DNA of 64,000 nucleotides, taken from NCBI RefSeq assembly GCF_000422825.1, contig NZ_KE383929.1, positions 124,001 through 188,000 of the forward strand, given 5' to 3'. The notes below the pieces were generated by a model. That model did not search any database. It was given only the letters and a program-made list of their open reading frames with translations, and had not been told where the DNA came from. Position 1 is the first letter of the stretch, and every line of letters starts with the position of its first letter. Below, in pieces: positions 49,790 through 58,819 of the stretch. Source of the DNA: Nocardioides insulae DSM 17944 (lineage in GTDB: Bacteria; Actinomycetota; Actinomycetes; Propionibacteriales; Nocardioidaceae). A program made the position numbers and the translations under genes.

Positions 49790-49833
49790 GTCGCTCGAGC
49801 GACACTTGAGTCCGACTGGAGTGCGACTTGAGT
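49790..49833 (-). promoter_or_regulatory. Palindrome plus three 11-bp direct repeats in MMPL promoter
   Basis: GTCGCTCGAGCGAC (49790-49803) is a perfect palindrome and is directly followed on the plus strand by ACTTGAGT (49804), ACTGGAGT (49815) and ACTTGAGT (49826), each beginning exactly 11 bases after the previous one. One turn-spaced direct repeats are the standard binding pattern of SARP and OmpR-type activators. The repeats lie 62-91 bases before the MMPL start. Confidence 0.6.
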
Positions 49834-49940
49834 CCTCGGCTACGTCGTCCCACGGGTGTCACGTCCGCGGTAGACCGGGTGCGGTTTGCCGGGTCGGGAG
49901 GTCGGCCGGGACGATCGCGGGGGCGGAGGCGCCTCCCCGC

Positions 49941-50038
49941 CCCCGGCAGGCCCCGGCAGGCCCCGGTAGGCCGCGGCAGGCCCCGGCGGGCCCCGGCAGG
50001 CCCCGGTGGGTCCCGGTAGGTCCCGGCGCATCCCGGGG
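49941..50038. repeat. 10-bp tandem repeat array, ten units
   Basis: Units in exact 10-bp register, consensus CCCCGGCAGG, with variants such as CCCCGGTAGG, CCGCGGCAGG, CCCCGGCGGG, TCCCGGTAGG and CCCCGGTGGG; the last two units decay. It lies directly after the DUF1801 gene (minus strand), where the units become CCGGGGCC-type runs. Confidence 0.93.
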
Positions 50039-50068
50039 CTCGGCAGTTTCAGGCGGGCTCAGGCGGGC

Positions 50069-50695
50069 TCAGGCGGGACGGTGGTTCTCGGACCAGGAGC
50101 GTGCGATGAGGTCGCGCAGCACCTCGCTGTTGATCGCGTCCAGCCGCTTGATGTACAGGCAGCCCTTGCCGGTCGTGTGCGGGCCGAGGCGCTCGAGGAT
50201 CCCGGTGTGCGAGCCGTAGTAGGTGAGCCCGTAGAGCGTCAGCGCGGTCTTCCTCGCGGCCAGGCCGACCGCGAACCATTCCCGTTCCTTGCCGTCGGCG
50301 GTGGTGTACGGCTGCTGGCCGAAGCCGATGATGCTCGACCCCCACACCACCGGCTCCGCTCCGGTCACCTCGCGCATCATCGCGAGCACGGCCTCTGCGT
50401 CCGTACGCCGGCGCGGATCTCCGACGCCCGCGAGCGCTGCCTCGGCCGCGGTGTCGGTGGGTCGTGTCTTGCGGTCAGCCCCCGGATCGGGAGCCGGTGC
50501 GGAGTCGGGTCCGGACTCCCGCGCGCGGGCCTCGGTCAACCGCGTGATGGCGCTGGGGCCGACCCCGTGCAGCGCCAACAGGTCGCGGAGGTCGGCGGGC
50601 AGGTCGGTGAGAGTGCGGTAGCCGGCGTCGATGAGCGCCCCGGTCGCCGGCCGGCCGATCTTCACGCCGTCGAACACGGGGCCACGATCGGTCAT
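50069..50695 (-). CDS. DUF1801 domain protein with N-terminal helix-hairpin-helix region
   Basis: A 208-residue protein. The N-terminus (about residues 15-60) has a helix-hairpin-helix-like pattern, RPATGALIDAGYRTLTDLPA followed by LLALHGVGPSAITRLTEAR; a Pro/Asp linker follows, and the rest is DUF1801 (VLAMMREVTGAEPVVWGSSI, FAVGLAARKTALTLYG, TTGKGCLYIKRLDAI). DUF1801 proteins occur as stand-alone small proteins of unknown role, often near DUF1905 genes as here. ATG 50695 is 6 nt after TAGGGT, so it is probably leaderless. The fusion to a DNA-binding-like HhH part is unusual. Confidence 0.83.
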   Translation of the reverse strand: MTDRGPVFDGVKIGRPATGALIDAGYRTLTDLPADLRDLLALHGVGPSAITRLTEARARESGPDSAPAPDPGADRKTRPTDTAAEAALAGVGDPRRRTDAEAVLAMMREVTGAEPVVWGSSIIGFGQQPYTTADGKEREWFAVGLAARKTALTLYGLTYYGSHTGILERLGPHTTGKGCLYIKRLDAINSEVLRDLIARSWSENHRPA

Positions 50696-50701
50696 GCCCA
50701 C

Positions 50702-50707
50702 ACCCTA
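50702..50707 (-). promoter_or_regulatory. -10 box of leaderless DUF1801 gene promoter
   Basis: TAGGGT on the minus strand, six nucleotides (GTGGGC), then ATG 50695. Confidence 0.55.
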
Positions 50708-50827
50708 CGGCGAGGTGCCCGGCAGGAGCCCGAAATCGGACCGGGCGGTGATCCTGACCCAGACACCGGAGTCGTCCCCTGAGCGGTCGATGTCCAGCCG
50801 AGCATGCGCGTGAGGGAGAGACGGTGG

Positions 50828-51124
50828 CTACCGGCGTCCCACGCGCAGTGCGACGGTCACGACCTCGTCCACCTGGACCTGCTCGGCGCGGCGTACGACG
50901 TCCTTGACCGGGAGCAGGTACCGCCCGTCCTTGGGGAACAACGCGGTCGTGAACTCGGTCTCACCGATCAGCGCCACGACCGGCACCTGCCCCCAGTACT
51001 CCATCCCCTTGGCCGCGAACTTGATGTCCTCGCTCTCCTCCTCGGGGATGGCGACGAAGTAGAAGGGCGCCGGACCGCGCCACTCGATCACGCCGCCCGC
51101 GAACCTGAAGTCCATCTCGCTCAT
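50828..51124 (-). CDS. DUF1905 domain protein
   Basis: A 98-residue protein with the DUF1905 pattern FRFAGGVIEWRGPAPFYFVA, FAAKGMEYWGQVPVVALIGE and FPKDGRYLLPVKDVVRRAE. The family is small, cytosolic and of unknown function. The start is ATG 51124, with the family N-terminus directly after; a -10-like GATACT lies 6 nt upstream. It is 132 bases upstream of the DUF1801 gene in the same direction, a combination often fused or adjacent elsewhere. Confidence 0.87.
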   Translation of the reverse strand: MSEMDFRFAGGVIEWRGPAPFYFVAIPEEESEDIKFAAKGMEYWGQVPVVALIGETEFTTALFPKDGRYLLPVKDVVRRAEQVQVDEVVTVALRVGRR

Positions 51125-51248
51125 CCAGCGAGTATCGCGCCTCCGCCGGGCTCCCTGTCGCACTCATGGGTTCCTCGCAGCGGGCCGACTCCCCGGGTGT
51201 GCCGACCCGATCCGCCGCACGCACGGTTGCCCGGCTGATCGGAGCGGG

Positions 51249-52190
51249 CTAATCGGAGCGGCTCGAGCCCTCCGAACGGGGCAGGTCCTCGATCGGAGCG
51301 GTGAGCTCGTCCATCACTGCCTCGGCGACGTCGTCGTCGGCGGCATCGGCCACGTTCTCGGCCTCCAGCAGTTGCTCCTCCACCTGCTCGGCAGCGGCGG
51401 CGATGTCTTCGGCGGCGACCTTGCCCGGCCCCTGCGCGTGCAGCACGAACTCGGTGAGCAGGAAGAGGCTGACGTCGTCGTCGGTGCGCTCCGAGCCGAC
51501 CTTGAAGGGCTGGTCGATCACATTGAGCAGGCGCAGCAGGTAGATGAAGAAGAACGACAAGAAGGCCAGCGTCACCAGCGACTCCACCATCCCGCCCATG
51601 TCGGTGAAGAGGAGCATCGCCATGATGATCACGACCAGGCTCATGATCATCGCCTTCGCGGAGGGCAGGAACTCCTCGCGCTGGATGTGGTACATCCGAA
51701 GCACCGCCTTGCGGATGCCGGCCTGCTCGGCGCGCAGCCGGACGATGTAGTTGGCCGGCACCTCCGACTCGTCCAACTCCCCCAGCACGGTCGAGATCTC
51801 CTCCACGGCCTCCTGGCACTCGCGGGTGTTCCCGGCGTTGATGTCGGCGCGCAGGGTGGCCACCACGCTGACCAGCCGCTCGCGCAGTCGGTCGAGGTCC
51901 GGCGCTCCCCAGACCCGGTGCATGCCCTCGGCCTCGCGGAGGATCGCGTAGAGCCCGCCGGCGATGTCGGTGGGGGCACGTTCGGCGTCGCGGTAGTCGG
52001 ACAGGGTGCCGGCCACCACGAGCCCCATCACGAACACGCCGCCACCGATGATGCTGGAGGCAAGCGGGGTGGCTTCCATCCCGGTCACGCCGAGACTCCA
52101 CAGGATGGCCCGGATGCCGACGATCACGGCGACGACCACGACCGTCTCTGCGGCGACCCGATAACTTCCGAACATTGCGCGTGTGCCCAT
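51249..52190 (-). CDS. Membrane protein, DUF4239/bestrophin-like
   Basis: A 313-residue protein with two N-terminal spans (about residues 15-32 and 45-64), a cytoplasmic helical middle (about 70-175), two more spans (about 180-200 and 205-230) and an acidic tail of some 60 residues rich in Glu and Asp (EEQLLEAENVADAADDDVAE). This layout resembles the DUF4239 (bestrophin-like) family. ATG 52190 has no strong Shine-Dalgarno. Its role is unknown; anion channels are a possible comparison only. Three copies of ATCGGAGCGG lie at its 3' end (51238, 51252 and 51292). Confidence 0.65.
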   Translation of the reverse strand: MGTRAMFGSYRVAAETVVVVAVIVGIRAILWSLGVTGMEATPLASSIIGGGVFVMGLVVAGTLSDYRDAERAPTDIAGGLYAILREAEGMHRVWGAPDLDRLRERLVSVVATLRADINAGNTRECQEAVEEISTVLGELDESEVPANYIVRLRAEQAGIRKAVLRMYHIQREEFLPSAKAMIMSLVVIIMAMLLFTDMGGMVESLVTLAFLSFFFIYLLRLLNVIDQPFKVGSERTDDDVSLFLLTEFVLHAQGPGKVAAEDIAAAAEQVEEQLLEAENVADAADDDVAEAVMDELTAPIEDLPRSEGSSRSD

Positions 52191-52360
52191 GCTGCACCCC
52201 TGCGTGAGGATCGCCTCACACTACTCCGCTCGGGCCGCCTTGGGCACCGTGCTGCCGGCGGGGGCGGGCGAGACCCTCGGCCCGAGGCGGTACGCCGCCT
52301 CGCCCACCCCTCGCCCACCCCTCGCCCGGGCCTCGCTCAGCCGCTCCCCCGAACAGGCGG

Positions 52361-54721
52361 TCAGCCCCCGACGTACTCGGCGAGGTGCCGGCCGGTCAGG
52401 GTGGAGCCGTCGGCCACCAGGTCGGCGGGGGTGCCCTCGAACACCACTCGGCCACCGTCGTGGCCGGCGCCCGGGCCGAGGTCGACGATCCAGTCGGCGT
52501 GGGCCATCACGGCTTGGTGGTGCTCGATCACGATCACCGTCTTGCCGGAGTCGACCAGGCGGTCCAGTAGTCCGAGGAGGTTGTCCACATCGGCGAGGTG
52601 CAGCCCGGTGGTGGGCTCGTCGAGGACGTAGATGCCGCCCTTCTCCTTCATGTGCATCGCCAGCTTGACCCGCTGCCGCTCGCCACCGGAGAGCGTGTTC
52701 AGCGGCTGACCCAGGCGGAGGTAACCGAGACCGACGTCCTCGAGCCGGGCGAGGATCGAGGCCGCGGCCGGGGTCTTGGCCGGACCGGAGGCGAAGAACT
52801 CGTGCGCCTCGGCGACCGGCAGATCCAGCACCTCGGCGATGTTGAGCTCACCGAGCCGCAGCTCTAGCACCGCCGCCTGGAAGCGCTTGCCCCCACAGTC
52901 CTCGCACGGGGTCGACACGGTGTCCATGAAGCCGAGCTCGGTCACGATCACGCCGGCGCCCTTGCAGGAGGGACAGGCGCCCTCGGAGTTGGCACTGAAC
53001 AGGGCCGGCTTGACGTCGTTCGCCTTCGCGAACGCCTTCCGGATCGGCTCGAGCAGCCCGGTGTACGTCGCCGGATTGCTGCGGCGCGACCCCTTGATCG
53101 CCCCCTGGTCCACCGTGACGACACCCTCCCGGCCCGAGACCGACCCGTGGATCAGCGAACTCTTGCCGGAGCCGGCCACCCCGGTGACGACGGTGAGGAC
53201 CCCCAGCGGTAGGTCGACGTCGACCTCGCGCAGGTTGTGCTCGTCGGCGCCGCGGATCTCGAGCACTCCGGAGCGTGAGCGCACCGACTCCTTGAGCTTG
53301 GCCCGGTAGGAGAGGTGCTGCCCGGTCCGCGTGCCGCTCTCCCGCAACTGCTCGACGGTGCCCTCGAAGACGACCTCGCCCCCCTCGGTGCCGGCGCCCG
53401 GACCCATGTCGACCACGTGGTCCGCGATCGCGATGGTCTCGGGCTTGTGCTCGACGACCAGCACGGTGTTGCCCTTGTCGCGCAGTTCGAGCAGCAGGCT
53501 GTTCATCCGCTCGATGTCGTGCGGGTGCAGCCCGATGGTCGGCTCATCGAAGACGTAGGTGACGTCGGTGAGCGCCGAACCGAGATGGCGCACCATCTTG
53601 GTGCGCTGGGCCTCTCCTCCGGAGAGCGTGCTGGAGGGACGGTCGAAGGATAGGTAGCCGAGCCCGATGTCGATCATCGACTCCAGCAGATGCAGGAGAC
53701 TGCCGAGCAGTGGTGCGACACCGGGGTGGTCGATGTCGCGCACCCATCCGGCCAGGTCGGTGAGCTGCATCGCGCACGCCTCGCCGATGTCGACGCCCTC
53801 GATCTTCGACGAGCGGGCGGAGTTGTTGAGGCGGGTTCCCTCGCACGTCGTGCAGGGCTTGAAGACGGCCGCGCGCTCGACGAAGGCCTTGATGTGTGGC
53901 TGCAGTTGCTCAGGGTCCTTGCTGAAGATCGACTCGCGTAGCTTCGGAATGAGGCCCTGGTAGGTCATGTTCATCCCGAGCGCCTTGAGCTTGCCCTTCT
54001 CGCGATGGAGGAAGTCGTGGCGCTCGGCGTCGGTGTAGTCCTTGACCGGTTTGTCCCCGTCGAGCAGCCCGGTCTCGGCGAAACCCTTCACCATCCAGCC
54101 GTCGGCCTTGTAGCCCGGAACCAGGATCGCGCCTTCGTTGAGCGACTTCGACTCATCCACGATCACCGCGAGATCGAGATCCGAGACGGTGCCTCGCCCC
54201 TCGCACGCGGGGCACATGCCGCCCAGGTAGATCTGCTGTTTGACCACGTTCTTCTTGCCGGACTCGGTGATCGACACGCCCCCGACCTTCGTGGTCGGGA
54301 TGTTGAAGGAGAACGCCGTTGGCCCACCGATATGGGGCTCCCCGAGCCGGGAGAAGAGCTGGCGCAGCATCGCGTTCCCGTCGGTGACCGTGCCGAGGGT
54401 CGAGCGCGGGTTCGCCCCCAGCCGTTCCTGGTCGACGAGGATGGCCGTCGTGAGGCCGGTCATCGCGTCGACCTCGGGCCGCGGCAGGTTCGGCATGAAG
54501 CCCTGGACGAAGGTGGAGTAGGTCTCGTCGATCAGACGCCGGGACTCCGCTGCGATGGTGCCGAAGACCAGCGAGCTCTTGCCCGAACCCGAGACCCCGG
54601 TGAAGACGCTGAGCCGTCGCTTGGGGATCTCGACCGAGACATCCTTGAGGTTGTTCTCCCGGGCACCGGTGACCTGGATCAGGTCGTGGGCGTCGGCAGC
54701 GGAGTGCGGGGCCGTGCTCAT
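52361..54721 (-). CDS. UvrA-like excinuclease ATPase, class 2 (UvrA2/DrrC-like)
   Basis: A 786-residue twin ABC ATPase. First half: Walker [13 protein letters not shown] (about residue 42), signature [16 protein letters not shown] (about 367). Second half: Walker [14 protein letters not shown] (about 514), signature [17 protein letters not shown] (about 675). Zinc-binding modules [18 protein letters not shown] and [20 protein letters not shown] are present. The length is about 150 less than UvrA, since the UvrB-binding region is missing; class 2 proteins are linked with drug resistance rather than general repair. ATG 54721 overlaps the 61-codon gene by ATGA. It belongs to an AraC-VOC-small protein-UvrA2 operon, suggesting defence against a DNA-binding agent. 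Confidence 0.93.
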   Translation of the reverse strand: MSTAPHSAADAHDLIQVTGARENNLKDVSVEIPKRRLSVFTGVSGSGKSSLVFGTIAAESRRLIDETYSTFVQGFMPNLPRPEVDAMTGLTTAILVDQERLGANPRSTLGTVTDGNAMLRQLFSRLGEPHIGGPTAFSFNIPTTKVGGVSITESGKKNVVKQQIYLGGMCPACEGRGTVSDLDLAVIVDESKSLNEGAILVPGYKADGWMVKGFAETGLLDGDKPVKDYTDAERHDFLHREKGKLKALGMNMTYQGLIPKLRESIFSKDPEQLQPHIKAFVERAAVFKPCTTCEGTRLNNSARSSKIEGVDIGEACAMQLTDLAGWVRDIDHPGVAPLLGSLLHLLESMIDIGLGYLSFDRPSSTLSGGEAQRTKMVRHLGSALTDVTYVFDEPTIGLHPHDIERMNSLLLELRDKGNTVLVVEHKPETIAIADHVVDMGPGAGTEGGEVVFEGTVEQLRESGTRTGQHLSYRAKLKESVRSRSGVLEIRGADEHNLREVDVDLPLGVLTVVTGVAGSGKSSLIHGSVSGREGVVTVDQGAIKGSRRSNPATYTGLLEPIRKAFAKANDVKPALFSANSEGACPSCKGAGVIVTELGFMDTVSTPCEDCGGKRFQAAVLELRLGELNIAEVLDLPVAEAHEFFASGPAKTPAAASILARLEDVGLGYLRLGQPLNTLSGGERQRVKLAMHMKEKGGIYVLDEPTTGLHLADVDNLLGLLDRLVDSGKTVIVIEHHQAVMAHADWIVDLGPGAGHDGGRVVFEGTPADLVADGSTLTGRHLAEYVGG

Positions 54722-54903
54722 CGTGTCTCCATCCGTCGGTGCTGGACCGCCAGGGCGGTCTGCAGGGACTCTGTCCGGCCGGGGTGGTCGACCGGCTTGC
54801 CGCAGTATGTCGGATCGGTGTCCGCCGGCTCCGGCGCTCCCTCGACGGTGGTGTCCTCCCGGACCCGTACGCCGTACGCGGCGGCCGTGGTCTGCCAGCA
54901 CAT
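54718..54903 (-). CDS. Small protein (61 residues) coupled to uvrA2
   Basis: The product MCWQTTAAAYGVRVREDTTV has no family I recognise; it is hydrophilic, with two Cys (positions 2 and about 40 in TYCGKPVDH) and no membrane span. It begins seven bases after the VOC stop and ends by overlapping the UvrA2 start (ATGA), the typical mark of a real translationally coupled gene. The start ATG 54903 has no good Shine-Dalgarno, so coupling from the VOC gene is likely. A longer frame reaches 54963 but overlaps the VOC gene. Function unknown. Confidence 0.6.
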   Translation of the reverse strand: MCWQTTAAAYGVRVREDTTVEGAPEPADTDPTYCGKPVDHPGRTESLQTALAVQHRRMETR

Positions 54904-54910
54904 GGTGGTC

Positions 54911-55321
<411 letters not shown>

Positions 55322-55331
55322 GCCGTTCACG

Positions 55332-55775
55332 CTAGTGCGGGGCCGACCCGCTCGCTTCTCGATTCCTGATCGGTCTGGTGACCCGTTTGGCCACGCACGG
55401 AGGGAGCCCGTCGGTGGAGGTCGCCGCCTCCCTCCGGTAGGCGCTGGGTGAGAGCCCGACCAACTCGGTGAAGCGGGTGCTGAAGGTGCCCAGCGAGGAA
55501 CAGCCGACCGCGAAGCAGACCTCCGTGACGCTGAGCTCGCCCCGCCGCAGCAGGGTCATCGCCCGCTCGATGCGGCGCGTCATCAGGTAGGAGTACGGCG
55601 ACTCGCCGTACGCCGCCCGGAACTGGCGGCTGAGGTGGCCCGAGGAGATGTGCTCGGCGCGGGCGAGCGCCTCCACGTCGAGCGGCTGGGCGTACTCCCG
55701 GTCGATGCGGTCCCGGATGCGGCGCAGCCGACGCAGATCATCGACCCGGGCCGCCGGCGCACCGCTGCTGGTCAT
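55332..55775 (-). CDS. AraC-family regulator
   Basis: A 147-residue regulator formed almost only of the AraC helix-turn-helix pair: LDVEALARAEHISSGHLSRQ, then AYGESPYSYLMTRRIERAMT, and VCFAVGCSSLGTFSTRFTEL with GLSPSAYRR. No sensor domain is present, so it acts without direct ligand, as in the SoxS/MarA or short AraC classes. It is the first gene of the VOC-61 aa-UvrA2 operon and probably activates it. ATG 55775 lies 8 nt after TAGCAT, another possibly near-leaderless start. Confidence 0.92.
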   Translation of the reverse strand: MTSSGAPAARVDDLRRLRRIRDRIDREYAQPLDVEALARAEHISSGHLSRQFRAAYGESPYSYLMTRRIERAMTLLRRGELSVTEVCFAVGCSSLGTFSTRFTELVGLSPSAYRREAATSTDGLPPCVAKRVTRPIRNREASGSAPH

Positions 55776-55876
55776 GAACCCCGATGCTACGTGCCGCTCC
55801 CCCACCCGGGCGCGGATCGCCCCGATCTTCGCGGGGTAGCCTGCGCCTGCCCCGAGAATCCCGACGAAGGAGATCG

Positions 55877-57175
55877 TTGACCACGCCCCCCGGCTCCGCG
55901 GCCGCCCCCGACTCCGCCCCCGACGCCGCATCTGACCCGGCCACCGGGGGCTCCGGGCAGCGGCGGACCCTGGTCCTGCTGCTCGCCACGGGGCTGCTGC
56001 TCATCGGCCTCAACCTGCGGATGGGAGTGGCCTCGGTCGGGCCGCTGCTCGACGAGATCCGGGCGGACCTCTCGCTGTCCTCCTCGGTGGCGAGCCTGCT
56101 CACGACGATCCCGGTGCTGGCCTTCGGGGTGTTCGCCTTCCTCACCCCGATCCTCACCCGATCGATCGGCCTGCACCGTCTGTTGGGGGCCGCGATGCTC
56201 GTGCTCGCCGGCGGGATCCTGCTGCGGCTGCACCCCAGCATGGCAGCCCTGTTCGGGGGCACCGTGATCGTGGGGGCCGCGATCGCGGTGGGCAACGTCG
56301 CCATGCCGGCCGCGATCAAGCAGGACTTCGCTGCCCATGCCGGCCTGATGATGGGGCTCTACAGCATGATCCTCGGTCTCGGCGCTGCCATGGCCTCGGG
56401 GCTCAGCGTGCCGCTCTCGCACGCGACCGACGGGGACTGGAGGCTCGCCCTCGCCGTCTGGGCCGTGCCCGCGCTGCTCGCTCTCGTGGTGTGGCTGCCC
56501 CAGCTCCGCCGCGGCCCCGCTCCGCGCCGCTCCCCGGTCGCTGACGACGCGGAGTTCGGGGAGCCGACCTTCCGGCGGTTGCTGACCGACCGGGTCGCGG
56601 TCTCGGTCACGCTCCTGATGGGCCTGCAGAGCCTGAGTTTCTACACGATGCTCACCTGGGTGCCGACCATGTTCCGGGACGCAGGGATGTCCGCGGCACA
56701 GGCCGGCTGGATGCTCTCCTTCTCGGCCTTCCCCGGGATCGTGGCCTCCTCGATCACACCCGGTCTGGCCCGGCGGATCCGTCCGCTCTGGATGCCGGTC
56801 GCCGTCGCGGTCGCCTGCACCTCGGGTGCGTACGCCGGCATGCTGGCGGCGCCCGCGCAGGCGCCGTACCTGTGGATGGTCTTCCTCGGTCTGGGCCAGG
56901 GTGCCTCGCTCAGCCTGGCGCTGACCTACATCGTGTGGCGCTCCCCCGACATCCACCACACCGGACACCTCTCGACCCTTGCCCAGGGGGTGGGCTACCT
57001 GATCGCCGCGCTCGGCCCGGTCACCGTGGGAGCCCTGCACACCGCTACCGGGTCATGGACGCTGCCGATCGTGGGTCTGGGCGTGCTGTTGGTGGCTCAG
57101 TTGGTCGCCGGGGTGGCCGCCAGCAAGGATCGGCACGTGCTCCGTCCGGCCGCGGTCCCCGCCCCGGCCGAGTAG
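55877..57175 (+). CDS. MFS transporter (CynX/NimT-type)
   Basis: A 432-residue carrier with about 12 spans and an N-terminal cytoplasmic Ala/Pro-rich tail. RTLVLLLATGLLLIGLNLRMG starts the first span and VASLLTTIPVLAFGVFAFLT the second; the region GNVAMPAAIKQDFAAHAGLMMGLYS is characteristic for CynX/NimT members (cyanate, nitroimidazole efflux). The start is TTG 55877 with AGGAG at 6 bases; upstream in-frame starts are less convincing. It is divergent from the AraC gene. The substrate is unknown. Confidence 0.9.
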   Translation: MTTPPGSAAAPDSAPDAASDPATGGSGQRRTLVLLLATGLLLIGLNLRMGVASVGPLLDEIRADLSLSSSVASLLTTIPVLAFGVFAFLTPILTRSIGLHRLLGAAMLVLAGGILLRLHPSMAALFGGTVIVGAAIAVGNVAMPAAIKQDFAAHAGLMMGLYSMILGLGAAMASGLSVPLSHATDGDWRLALAVWAVPALLALVVWLPQLRRGPAPRRSPVADDAEFGEPTFRRLLTDRVAVSVTLLMGLQSLSFYTMLTWVPTMFRDAGMSAAQAGWMLSFSAFPGIVASSITPGLARRIRPLWMPVAVAVACTSGAYAGMLAAPAQAPYLWMVFLGLGQGASLSLALTYIVWRSPDIHHTGHLSTLAQGVGYLIAALGPVTVGALHTATGSWTLPIVGLGVLLVAQLVAGVAASKDRHVLRPAAVPAPAE

Positions 57176-57196
57176 GCGTCCGCACCCGCCTCCGCG

Positions 57197-57202
57197 TAGG
57201 TT
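57197..57202 (+). promoter_or_regulatory. -10 box of leaderless small membrane protein gene
   Basis: TAGGTT, seven nucleotides (TCGCGGC), then ATG 57210. Confidence 0.5.
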
Positions 57203-57209
57203 TCGCGGC

Positions 57210-57404
57210 ATGCGAGCCCGTCACGTCCTCGGCCTGGTCGTCGCCGTCCTGATGCTGCTGTTCGGGGGGTGGCTGGCCCTGACCGGCATGGGCTACCTCG
57301 GCGACTCGTCGGCCACCAGCGGCTCCTGGTCCTTCCTCGGGTCCCTGATCGCCGGCCTCGGGGTCGCACTCGGCTTCACCGTGGTGCAGAGCGCCCGGCG
57401 CTGA
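57210..57404 (+). CDS. Small membrane protein, two spans
   Basis: A 64-residue protein with two hydrophobic segments: VLGLVVAVLMLLFGGWLALT (residues 6-25) and FLGSLIAGLGVALGFTVVQ (about 42-60), joined by a short glycine/serine loop, and a basic C-terminus SARR. I do not recognise a named family. A -10 box and ATG spacing suggest its own leaderless promoter. Situated between MFS and M20 genes without overlap. Confidence 0.7.
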   Translation: MRARHVLGLVVAVLMLLFGGWLALTGMGYLGDSSATSGSWSFLGSLIAGLGVALGFTVVQSARR

Positions 57405-57547
57405 CCGGCCACGGCCGGTGGGCCGTCGCCCCGACCGCCCTCGCCGGCCGGATCGGCTGGACTCCCTCCGCACGGCGGCCGCGGTCATGCGGCAGGATGT
57501 GGGAGGGGCGACATGGGCCGCTCCGCCCGTCGAGACCGGAGGATGCC

Positions 57548-58771
57548 ATGACCGCGATCGCCACTGTGCTCGCCGACCTGGAGGCCCACCGGGGCTGGCT
57601 CGAGGACCTCTACGTCGACTTCCACCGCCACCCGGAGTTGAGCTCGGCGGAGACCCGCACCGCCGGTGTCATCCGCGACCAGTTGGGCGGCTTCGGCTAC
57701 GAGGTGCACGACATCGGCGGCGGCGTGGTCGGCGTCCTGGCGCGCGGGCAGGGACCGACGGTGCTGATGCGGGCCGACATCGATGGGCTCCCGGTGGTCG
57801 AGCGGACCGGGCTCGACTACGCCTCCACGGCGACCAGCACCGATCCCGACGGCGACACCGTCGGCGTGATGCATGCCTGCGGTCACGACGTCCACATCAC
57901 CGCGCTGCTGGGCGCCGCCCGGCTCCTGGCCGAGGCCCCCGAGGACACCTGGCGGGGCACGTTCATCGCCCTGTTCCAGCCGGCGGAGGAGACCGCGGCA
58001 GGCGCCGCGGCGATGGTCGAGGACGGACTCGTCGGGAAGATCCCGCGCCCCGACGTCGCCCTCGGCCAGCACGTGATGCCCGCGCCCGCGGGCCGGGTCG
58101 GCACCCTGGCGGGCCCGGCGATGTCCGCCGCCGACAGCATCAAGGTCACCCTCCACGGCACCGGCTCCCACGGTTCGATGCCCCAGCTGAGCGTCGACCC
58201 GGTGCTCCTGGCTGCCAACGTCGTGCAGCGACTCCAGGCCATCGTCTCGCGCGAGCTCGCGCCCGACGACTTCGGCGTGGTCACGGTCGGCGCGCTCAAC
58301 GCCGGTACGAAGAGCAACATCATTCCCGCCTTCGCGACGTTGCGGATCAACACCCGGGCCTACTCGAAGAAGGTGCGCTCGCGGCTGCTCAGTTCGATCG
58401 AGCGGATCGTGCACGCGGAGTGCGAGGCGGCCCGCTCCCCCGAGCCGCCGGAGTTCGAGTACTACGACCAGTTCCCGCTGACCGACAACGACGCCGAGGT
58501 CACCGACCTCGTGACGACGGCCTTCCGCCGCCATTTCGGCGAGGACCGGGTGATGGCGCCCAATCGGCTGAGCGGGAGCGAGGACTTCAGCCGGATCCCG
58601 GACGCCTTCGGCACCCCGTACACCTACTGGCTGTTGGGCGGCTTCACCGAGGACGCCGAGCGGGTTCCCAACCACTCGCCGTTCTTCGCCCCGGTGCCGC
58701 ATCCGACGCTGACCACCGGCGTCGAGGCGATCGTCGTCGCTGGTCTCGCCTATCTCGCCCCGGAGGAGTGA
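57548..58771 (+). CDS. M20-family amidohydrolase (second copy)
   Basis: A 407-residue zinc-dependent amidohydrolase: DFHRHPELSSAETRTAGVIR, LMRADIDGLPVVERTGLDY, VMHACGHDVHITALLGAARL (metal ligands near residue 112), LFQPAEETAAGAAAMVEDGL, and SGSEDFSRIPDAFGTPYTYW. GGAGGATGCC precedes ATG 57548. It is a paralogue of the gene at 10042-11310, but with a different lid domain, so the two probably use different N-acyl substrates. It is followed by a GNAT gene 48 bases on, which may be co-transcribed. Confidence 0.92.
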   Translation: MTAIATVLADLEAHRGWLEDLYVDFHRHPELSSAETRTAGVIRDQLGGFGYEVHDIGGGVVGVLARGQGPTVLMRADIDGLPVVERTGLDYASTATSTDPDGDTVGVMHACGHDVHITALLGAARLLAEAPEDTWRGTFIALFQPAEETAAGAAAMVEDGLVGKIPRPDVALGQHVMPAPAGRVGTLAGPAMSAADSIKVTLHGTGSHGSMPQLSVDPVLLAANVVQRLQAIVSRELAPDDFGVVTVGALNAGTKSNIIPAFATLRINTRAYSKKVRSRLLSSIERIVHAECEAARSPEPPEFEYYDQFPLTDNDAEVTDLVTTAFRRHFGEDRVMAPNRLSGSEDFSRIPDAFGTPYTYWLLGGFTEDAERVPNHSPFFAPVPHPTLTTGVEAIVVAGLAYLAPEE

Positions 58772-58819
58772 GACCAGAACCCGGATGCGTCCCCGGGAGC
58801 CGACTGGGAGGATCCGGCC

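Larger units (their letters stand above)
49743..50068 (-). other. 326-bp intergenic region between MMPL gene and DUF1801 gene
   Basis: No gene is supported. It holds the MMPL control region (49790-49833), a GGAGGCGCCTCC palindrome (49925-49936) which may form a terminator stem for the upstream gene, and ten nearly identical 10-bp units (49941-50038). Confidence 0.7.

Noticed and set aside
49840-50031. Collagen-like Gly-Pro-Ala open frame over the 10-bp repeats
   Set aside because: It is a by-product of the CCCCGGCAGG units, which create PG-rich peptides in several frames; no start signal or family support.
51238-51301. Three ATCGGAGCGG copies near the membrane protein stop
   Set aside because: Short, irregular spacing (14 and 40 bases) and partly coding; probably chance in Glu/Ser/Arg-rich codons.
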